This document shows, piece by piece, positions 50,701-61,100 of a DNA stretch of 64,000 nucleotides; position 1 is the first letter of the stretch, and each line of letters starts with the position of its first letter. A model generated the notes under the pieces. That model did not search any database, was not told where the DNA came from, and was given only the letters and a program-made list of their open reading frames with translations. Source of the stretch: Azorinus chamasolen (taxonomy: Eukaryota > Mollusca > Bivalvia > Cardiida > Solecurtidae); contig OY755252.1 in NCBI GenBank assembly GCA_963576725.1, positions 51,981,059 to 52,045,058 on the forward strand, given 5' to 3'. The position numbers and the translations under genes were made by a program.

Positions 50701-53700
50701 AGTTAACCAAGTCTCATATGGACAGTTTTCGAGGGTTATGACAAATACAGCCAAAGCATTCTAATTATGAACCCATTCAGTCATATGCTACTTTTAAAAT
50801 TTAGATACAACCTCTTTGAATAAATCTACTGAAAAGTAGCATTTACTCGAGAAAAGGGAAAGTTTATAATTGTGAAGCAAATGCTCTATTTATCACAATT
50901 GTTTCAAAAAGACACGTTTTAAAGAGGAGTCAAAAGGTGTCAATAGGAGGGAATGGGTAAAATGGATTCAAATTAACCTTTTACTCCATGAATATTCATG
51001 TAAGAAATACATTAACTTATATAATGGTACAAAGACGAGAGTTTTTTTCCTTAGTAGGAACTGTAGACTCATATCTATATTATTTCATAAAATGAGCAAA
51101 CCCTGGTCAGACGCTGTCCGATCTGGGTCTTGTCTGTTTGCAAACAGCATATATGTAATTATGGAGTAAAGGGTTAAATTTGAATAATCCTGAAAGAGAA
51201 GTTGCATAGCATAGATAAACACTTTATATATACGAGGGCTGTCCCAAAATAGCCTAGATAAACACTTTATATATATACGAGGGCTGTCCCAAAATAGCCT
51301 AGATAACCACTTTATATATACGAGGGCTGTCCCAAAATAGCCTAGATAAACACTTTATATATACGAGGGCTGTCCCAAAATAGCATAGATAAACACTTTA
51401 TATATATATACGAGGGCTGTACCAAAATAGTATAGATAAACACTTTATATATACGAGGGCTGTCCCAAAATAGCATAGATAAACACTTTATATATATACG
51501 AGGGCTGTCACAAAATAGTATAGATAAACACTTTATATATATTCGAGGGCTGTCCCAAAATAGCCTAGATAAACACTTTATATATACGAGGGCTGTCCCA
51601 AAATAGCCTAGATAAACACTTTATATATACAAAGGCTGTCCCAAAATAGCCTAGATAAACACTTTATATATATACGAGGGCTGTCCCAAAATAGCATCGA
51701 TAAACACTTTATATATATATACATACGAGGGCTGTCCCAAAATAGCCTAGATAAACACTTTATATATATACGAGGGCTGTCCCAAAATAGCATAGATAAA
51801 CACTTTATATATATACGAGGGCTGTCCCAAAATAGCATAGATAAACACTATAACTTAATCAGTTTTCACACAATTGGTGCAGCCACTTCTGAAATTCTAT
51901 AGACCGGCGTGTTTGTGTGAAATATAAACAAACAACCTTAGGAATTGCTCAATTTATCGTGATTTAAAGTAAGTTACCCATACATACTTGGCGCACACTA
52001 ACGTCAACTTCATGACGCCTGTAGCAAAACCACAATTTGTTCTTTTTCAAAATACTCTCTGTTGTGCTTGATGCATTACTTGATGAGCGACGCATTTATC
52101 GTACACTCATTCAAATCAGCTGCTTTTCAAACTGCTCAACACTCACATATTTTTCTGCCAAAGGATCCGTACTGTTTACAATGACAGCAGACACAATATT
52201 ATTGACTCTTATTGATCATAACCATTTCCTTCATATAAACACTTTTTCACGTCTTTGTAAACAGAGTAGAGCCAGATCAGACAGCTCCTCTGGGAGCTGT
52301 AGACATCTGATCATTATCCACTCTGCCTGTGGGAGGTGTAGACATCTGATCATTATCCACTCTGCCTGTGGGAGGTGTAGACATCTGATCATTATCCACT
52401 ATGCTATTTTGGGACATGCTGTGGGAGCTGTCTGATCATTATCCACTCTGCCTGTGGGAGCTGTCTGATCATTATCCACTCTGCCTGCTTATGAACGTAT
52501 AATACATGTATGATGTAGATATGGCTATATTTTGTACCAATATCAAATATGCATGTGTAAATATGCCATTATAAAAATTCAGCTAATAAATATTCATGAT
52601 GTCATTATTTCTAACATGAATATTCAATAGGGAAGCAGTTAAAAAATAATACCTTCTGATATGAACTTGTTTTGATCTTAAAATGGATACCTACGGGCAC
52701 TTATCTCCAGCTTCACACGACCTTGACCTGGTCTGACTTCCACATCCACCACATGTTACAGAACACTCACTCCATTGGCTCCAGGAGGACCACCTGACAG
52801 GCAGGCCCTGGTCTGATTTGTTAGTTGTATTTTCAGTACTGATTTGTTCAGATGTTGTACTGATATTGCTTTGAGAGCTTTTTGTAACAAGCATCACTTC
52901 AGATGATGATGTTGGAGACTCTTTTGCGGAAGTAGCTGATGTCGTTGTTACTGATAATGATGATGGTGTGTTTGGATATGTCGTTGATGTCAATGAAACT
53001 TGTGCTGTAATATTTGCTAAGGTTGTTTCTGGAGGTTCGGTTTTTGGTATAATAGTTGTATTTCTTTCTGTTGCATTTGTTTCTGTTGTTGTATTGCCTG
53101 TCTTTGATCGTGTTGTTAATGTTGCTGTAACTGCTTTTGTGGTTCTTATTGCTGTTGTTGTTACATTTGATTTTGTTGTGCTACTTCCTGATGCTGTTGC
53201 ATTCTCTTTTGTTGTTCTTTTCGCTGGTGATGCAGTTGTATTTTCTGCTGTTGATGGTGTTGTTCTTTTTGCTGGTGATGCAGTTGTATTTTCTGCTGTT
53301 GATGGTGATGTTCGTTTTGTTGGTGATGCAGTTGTATTTTCTGCTACTGATGGTGATGTTCTTTTCACTGGTGATGCAGTTGTATGTTCTGCTGTTGATG
53401 GTGATGTTCTTTTTCCTGGTGATGCAGTTGATGGTGATGTTCCAGATCCAGTACTAAATGTGTTTGATACAATCTCTTTTTGTCTTGTAACTAATGGTTT
53501 TGTGCTTGTTGAGGTTGTTGATGGTGTTTTTACTTCTGAAAAGATAGTTATGTAAATGATACAGTAGAACCTGTTTTTAGCAGATGTTCATTTATTGATC
53601 ATTGGAGTATTAAAAAACAGGTGATTGTTTAATCCAATACAAGCTACCACCTGCCTCACAGGCCATTAATTAGAAAGTATTAAAAAACAGGTGATTGTTT

Positions 53701-55033
53701 AATCCAATACAAGCTTCCACCTGCCTAACAGGCCATTAATTAGAAAGTATTAAAAAACAGGTGATTGTTTAATCCAATACAAGCTACCACCTGCCTAACA
53801 GGCCATTAATTAGAAAGTATTAAAAAACAGGTGATTGTTTAATCCAATACAAGCTACCACCTGCCTAACAGGCCATTAATTAGAAAGTATTAAAAAACAG
53901 GTGATTGTTTAATCCAATACAAGCTACCACCTGCCTAACAGGCCATTAATTAGAAAGTATTAAAAAACAGGTGATTGTTTAATCCAATACAAGCTACCAC
54001 CTGCCTAACAGGCCATTAATTAGAAAGTATTAAAAAACAGGTGATTGTTTAATCCAATACAAGCTACCACCTGCCTCACAGGCCATTAATTAGAAAGTAT
54101 TAAAAAACAGGTGATTGTTTAATCCAATACAAGCTTCCACCTGCCTAACAGGCCATTAATTAGAAAGTATTAAAAAACAGGTGATTGTTTAATCCAATAC
54201 AAGCTACCACCTGCCTAACAGGCCATTAATTAGAAAGTATTAAAAAACAGGTGATTGTTTAATCCAATACAAGCTACCACCTGCCTAACAGGCCATTAAT
54301 TAGAAAGTATTAAAAAACAGGTGATTGTTTAATCCAATACAAGCTACCACCTGCCTCACAGGCCATTAATTAGAAAGTATTAAAAAACAGGTGATTGTTT
54401 AATCCAATACAAGCTTCCACCTGCCTAACAGGCCATTAATTAGAAAGTATTAAAAAACAGGTGATTGTTTAATCCAATACAAGCTACCACCTGCCTAACA
54501 GGCCATTAACTAGAAAGTATTAAAAAACAGGTGATTGTTTAATCCAATACAAGCTACCACCTGCCTCACAGGCCATTAATTAGACCTCTTTTTGATGACC
54601 GCTGAGACATGTTCTACTGTATATCAGAACAAATCTTCTAAAATATAAAGTATAGTTAGTGTCTGGAATGTTTGTTAGAATCAACAAGGGTATCTCCTTT
54701 CGCTGGCAACAATGCATGTTGTTACCAGACACTCCACTTACACTAATAGTCTACCCTCTTGTTCCTGTTCACTAATGACTCAACTCATCAACGTTTTAAC
54801 TGACACATTTTGTGGTCTACTTCATGGTTTTTTTTATTTCTTTTAACCCTTTCCCTGATGTCTTTGTAAAAAGAGTAGACCCAGATCAGATGACTCCCAT
54901 ATGAGCTGTCTGATCAGGGTCTGCTTTGTGTGCTTATGGAGTTATACAGATCTGATTCTACAGATTCTGCCAAGGTAAAGAATTCCTGTTTTAATGTTCC
55001 ATTATTATTATTATTATTATTATAATTATTATA

Positions 55034-55104
<71 letters not shown>

Positions 55105-58100
55105 ACCTCATTTATATAGCGCTCTTTTCACACAGGATATGTGCGTTCTAAAGCGCTTCACATAGATACATTTTATATACAAAACAGGGTATATTCAATG
55201 TGTAATTATAGAACATTTAAAATAAAATATATTTAATACTTGTATATAGATAAGAATAATAATAAGAAAGAATTTATTTAGAACATAGGTAAACCAATTT
55301 CATCCTTCTCCGTAAGTTTATCTGTCTGGCATACAACACTACACATAAAATATTGCTGGAAAATTGGGTACATATTTTGGCATACAACACTACACATAAA
55401 ATATTGCTGGAAAATTGGGTAACAGAACAAATCAATTTGAAGTTCATGCATATAAACTAAGCAATAAATATAAACAACTGTTATATACGCGCAATATGCA
55501 ACCCCTCCAGTCAAAACACTATTCGACCCGCTATGGCAATGAGGGAGCACACAAAGGATAATCCGTATTTTAACGGAGTTGTAATAGGGTATATCCGAAA
55601 TTTAAGTAAAATTTCCTATTATGGGAACCCGAAAAGCCCAGCCAAAGTAAAACTAAAGAGGATATCCCGTATACTGTTCCTACAACATATCCCACCAGCT
55701 GCAATGGAAAGGAATTATATCGGACAAATCAAGACTGACTGAGACACGCGATGCTGCATCGGACCGTACATGCTTAACCTGCCCACTGCCCATATATTAC
55801 ACGACCCAGTTCACTGGTAAGCAAGAATAAGGAAACTGGGTTAGCTTAACAGGAATCCCTGGCACTGCATGGTTGAAGGCAGGGTAGCAAGTCATGCCAG
55901 CAAGACTCCCAATGTACCAGTGGGGTATAGGGATGCCATGTTCCACTACGGTGTTCCCTCCGGCATTGGAACTGGAGTTACCAGAGGTACCAGGCATATA
56001 GGGATGTCCCGTTTGACAACAGCACTCCCTCGGAATCCAACTCCTGGACGGCGGAATCCGGCTGACACAACACCCGCATGTACAACAGCAAGGGGATTCC
56101 CTAGAAGTCCATAAAATTGATGGATGTTATCTTTTTTGTTCGTTTATCTAATTATTTCTTCTACATTTGTGGAACATTATATTTGAAAAAGGGGTTTAAA
56201 AAGTCCCATAGTCATAAGAGAGTGGCAGGATCAACACACTGTGGCTAATGCAGCAGTTATGATAACCGACGATTAGTAGCTACATTTTCTAAACTGCCCT
56301 AATAATATATGTTGAAGAAATACCAGTGAGCTTCAAGCATGTCAACAATGTACTCGGCGGATTCATTGTGCATGGCTTTATACGTAAGTGTCAGAATTTT
56401 GAATTCAATCCGATGTTGAACCGGAAGCCAGTGAAGTTCCTTCCTTGAAGTCCTGGTTACGATGCGGGCTGCTGTGTTTTGCACTCTTAGAAGTTTCCGC
56501 AGTGTTTTGTTTGAAATTCCATGCAGCGATGAGTTGCAGTAGTCTATTTTTGATGTAACCACAGAGTTCACCAAAGTCTTGGTAGCAGCAGGTGAGAGGT
56601 ACTTTTCTTATGTGGCCTATTCGTCGGAGATGTGCATAACTAGACCTACACACGGAATTGATGTGTGATGTCATATCCATTTGTGAATCGAGCCATGCAC
56701 CGCGATTCTTTATACACAAAGATTGCTTGATTTTAGAGGGTCCTACTTGCACATGAATCTCTTAAGATACTTCTGTGTTTTTTGTATGAAACAGGATGAC
56801 CTCAGTTTTGTCAGTATTGAGCTTCAGCATGCTCTGGTGCATCCAAGAGACTACTTCTCAACTCGTGATAAAGCTTCTTGTTGACAGGAAATCTTGGGCT
56901 TAAAGGATAGGTATAACTGTGAGTCACCGGCATAAAAATGGTGGTTGAGCCCATGGGTTCTGCAGATTGAGCCGACAGGTTTTGTGTACATGATGTAATG
57001 TTTTGGTCCTAGGACCGATCCCTGTGGCACGCTATATCTCATGTTAACTGGAGTGGACAATTCCCCATCTATTGACACTATTTGATAGCGGTCATTTAGA
57101 TAGGAGGTCATCCACTCAAAAGGTTTTCCAATGATTTTGAAGTCTTTTTCTAGGCATTTCAGCAACATTCCATGATCGATAGTATCAAATGCAGCCGATA
57201 AGTCAAGCATCACCAGAATTGTAATTTCGTTTTGATCTAGGGATTGAAGGATGTCGTTTTGAACTTTCAGAAGAGCAGTCTCTGTTGAATGATGCTTTCG
57301 GTATGCTGACTGATGCTGCTCATGTAGATTGTTTGAGGTCAGGTGGGACTCAATGCGTTTGTCAACCACTTTTTCTAACACTTTGGAGACAAACGGCAGA
57401 TTTGATACAGGCCTATGATTTTTAAGTTCATTTGAATCGAGATCAGGTTTTTTTAAAATGGGGTCTGACATGTGAACTCTTGAAACTTTTTGGAACGCAG
57501 GCAGTGTCTAAAGAGGAGTTAATAATGTTTGTCAAAATCGAAGGCATGCCTTTAGCAGCCATGTAAGTATTGGATCCAGTTCGCAAGATTTACAGGGGGA
57601 TGCCTTAATGATCTGTTCTACTTCTTCCGCTGTAGCTGCACCAAACTTTTCTAAAATTTTGGTGAATGCTACATCTCAGTGGAATCGGCACACTGGATAC
57701 AGTGCCTGGTGCAATATCTGCCCGTATTTTGTCCACCTTTTCAACGAAACAGTCACTGAAGTTTTGTGCAAGTTGTTTGTAGGATGAAGTCTTAGGCAAT
57801 GAGATATCATTTTAAAAAATAAACTGATAGATATTCATGATATCTATATTCTTACATGAACATTCAACAGTGTTACTGCATACGTTACTACATATACAAC
57901 ATTGGCATTGAAATATTAGGTTACTGCATATACAACATTGGCAGTGAAACATTAGGTTACTGCATATGCAACTTTGGCAGTGAAACATTTTACTAAACAG
58001 TAAAACTCCTCTAAACTGCCACTTTAATACGGAACAATTTAGGTCTTAATGAAGAACTTTAAGTCTCAATAAAGAGCAATATTTAGGTCTTTTTAGACAG

Positions 58101-61100
58101 ATTAAGCTGCTATCTGCCTGAAAGTCTAGCATAGAGGGGGTCGGGAGTTGTGTAATACTACTCAATTTAATTCAGTAATAAAAATAAAATTTGATTTGAG
58201 CCTGCTCAAGGATTTTGAGTATTTGCTCAAGTATTTTTCTTGTTTTGGAACAATCCTGCAAAAGGTCAATATTTCCACAAGCAAACAGGACAGACCCTGA
58301 TCAGAAGGACAACTCCTACATGATCTGGGTCTTCTTTGTTTGCCAAGGTGACATGACATTCCTTCAAACTTACTATGACAAGTAGTCTTTTCAGGTGAAA
58401 TTTCATAACCACTGCAACAAAACGGTTCTTCTTCATAACACTTGGTTTTCCTATGTACAGCTTCGAATCTAAAATGAAAGGCAGTGTTAATTCTGGAACA
58501 TTTTCAAATATTATTACACATATTATTGTCTATCAACTTTACAAAAATTCTTACAAAGCTTCAATTTTGGACACACACAATGTTGTCATGATGAGGTGGA
58601 TCTATTATAATTTCATAAGCAAACAGAGCAGACCCTGATTAGATGGCTCCTATAGGAGCTGTCTGATCTAGGTCTTCTCTGTTTTCAAATGTGTGAAAAC
58701 GTATTTATATATGAAGAAAAGGGTGAAGCACAAACAACAAATATAATGCAATAGTACAAACAAGCTTAAAATCACTCCCGCTTAATGAAAACCAATTTCA
58801 ACACTTGACAGAGTACAGTCAAATAAGAAGTCATGTTTAAAATGCGCCGCCTGATCAGGTTCTACATGTTTGTCAAACAAGCCAGCAAAGCAGAAAATGC
58901 CCAGAAGGGTAGATGTTCTGCAGATGCTAATTAGGCTGAACACTGCAACTGATCAGGTTCTACACTATTTGTAAAATGCTATTGTTTGTTTTCATGAACC
59001 GGACTCAATTAACCGTTATCTCACTATCCATGACCAAGCTCGCATAAACCTTATCCCGCTATTCACAACAAGACTCAAATAAACCTTATCCCACTATCCG
59101 CGACAAGAGTCAAATTAACCCTTATCTGTGACTAAACTCGTATAACCCTTATCTCACTATCTGTGACAAGACTCAAATTAACCCTTATTTCACTATCTGT
59201 GACAAGACTCAAATTAACCCTTATCTCACTACCCTTGACAATACTCAAATTAACCCTAATTTCACTATCTGTGACAAGACTCAAATTAACCCTTATTTCA
59301 CTGTCTGTGACAAGACTCAAATTAACCCTTATTTCACTATAGATCAGTGACAAGAGTCAAATTAATCCTTATTTCACTATCTGTGACAAGACTCAAATTA
59401 ACCCTTATTTCACTGTCTGTGACAAGACTCAAATTAACCCTTATCTCATTATAGATCAGTGACAAGACTCAAATTAATCCTTATTTCACTATCTGTGACA
59501 AGACTCAAATTAACCCTTATTTCATTATAGATCAGTTTCAAGACTCAAATTAACCCTTATCTCATTATAGATCAGTGACAAGACTCAAATTAACCCTTAT
59601 TTCACTATAGATCTGTGACAATACTCAAATTAACACTTATTTCACTATCTGTGACAAGACTCAAATTAACCCTTATCTCACTATCCTTGAAAAGACTCAA
59701 ATTAACCCTTATTTCACTGTCTGTGACAAGACTCAAATTAATCCTTATTTCACTACATGTATATATGACAAGACTCAAATTAACCCTTATTTCACTATAG
59801 ATATGTGACAAGACTCAAATTAACCCTTATCTCAATATCCTTGACCAGACTCGAATTAACCCTTAATACAGCTGAACTTCAATATCTTATTCAATACCCT
59901 TATTTCACTATAAGTGACAAGACTCAAGTTAACCCTTATCTCATTATAGATCAGTGACAAGACTCAAATTAACCCTTAAATCACTATAGATCTGTGACAA
60001 GACTCAAATTAACCCTTATTTCACTATCTGTGACAAGACTCAATTAAACCTTATTTCACTATCTGTGACAAGACTAAAATTAACCTTTATTTCACTATCT
60101 GTGACAAGACTCAAATTAACCCTTATTTCACTATAAGTGACAAGACTCAAGTTAACCCTTATCTCATTATAGATCAGTGACAAGACTCAAATTAACCCTT
60201 AAATCACTATCTGTGACAAGACTCAATTAAACCTTATTTCACTATCTGTGACAAGACTAAAATTAACCTTTATTTCACTATCTGTGACATGACTCAAATT
60301 AACCCTTATTTCACTATAGATCTTTGACAAGACTTAAATTAACCCTTTTTGCTCACTATAGATATGTGACAATGCTTAATGTAGGTCTAAAGTAATGCTG
60401 AACGCTCTAGTAGGAGCTTTCAGCATTACTTTCAACATGCATTAAGCTATGACATGTGTTTCTAGATATGCATATATCTTAGAACAAGTCTGTATTGTAA
60501 ATATTGGAAGGATCGAACTTTTACATCGAGTTATCCCAAAAGTCGAGTTATTTGAGTTCAACTGTATATGTTCACATTAACTTGCACATACCTAGATTGT
60601 GTAGAGCATCCCCAGAATGGCACGGCACATCCACTATCCTTTTTTGAAACATACCATGTTTGAACACAGTCACGGACTACTTTTCGTGAACATACTTTTT
60701 GTATATCCAGTGTGTGGTTATAACAACCACCACAGCTGACTTAAAATATAACAAAAATAAAAACAGATTATTCTAACAAAAGATGAATTAAAAAAATGAA
60801 AAATGGGGAATTATTTTCCTTTAATATATGCCTATTTAACCGTTTATTTCTCAGAGAGATTGAGAAGAAATATCTTATAATATTTGTACTTAACCCATTA
60901 CTTCATTTAAATTCTTTTTCTTGCCTTTGCAAAAAGAGTAGACCCAGATCAGATGGCTCCTGTGGGGTCTGATTAGGGTCTGCTGCTCTGATTATCTATG
61001 TAATAATTATACAAGTAGATAGAATTCTATAACTTCTATGTAATAAATATACCTGTAGATATAATTCTACAATTTTTACCTGTAGATATAATCCTACAAT

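Noticed and set aside
52968..53555. + strand open frames of 195 and 106 codons with hydrophobic repeats
   Set aside because: Antisense shadows of the Thr/Ser-rich mucin exon, which is supported by splice phases and the TSP1 domain on the - strand.
53590..54600. CRISPR-like appearance of regular 70-bp repeats
   Set aside because: The whole unit is conserved, with no unique spacers, and the DNA is eukaryotic. It is a tandem array within a MITE.
55278..56114. Open frames of 60-90 codons on both strands
   Set aside because: They fall in the LINE 3' UTR, are not in the RT frame, and differ between the two copies.
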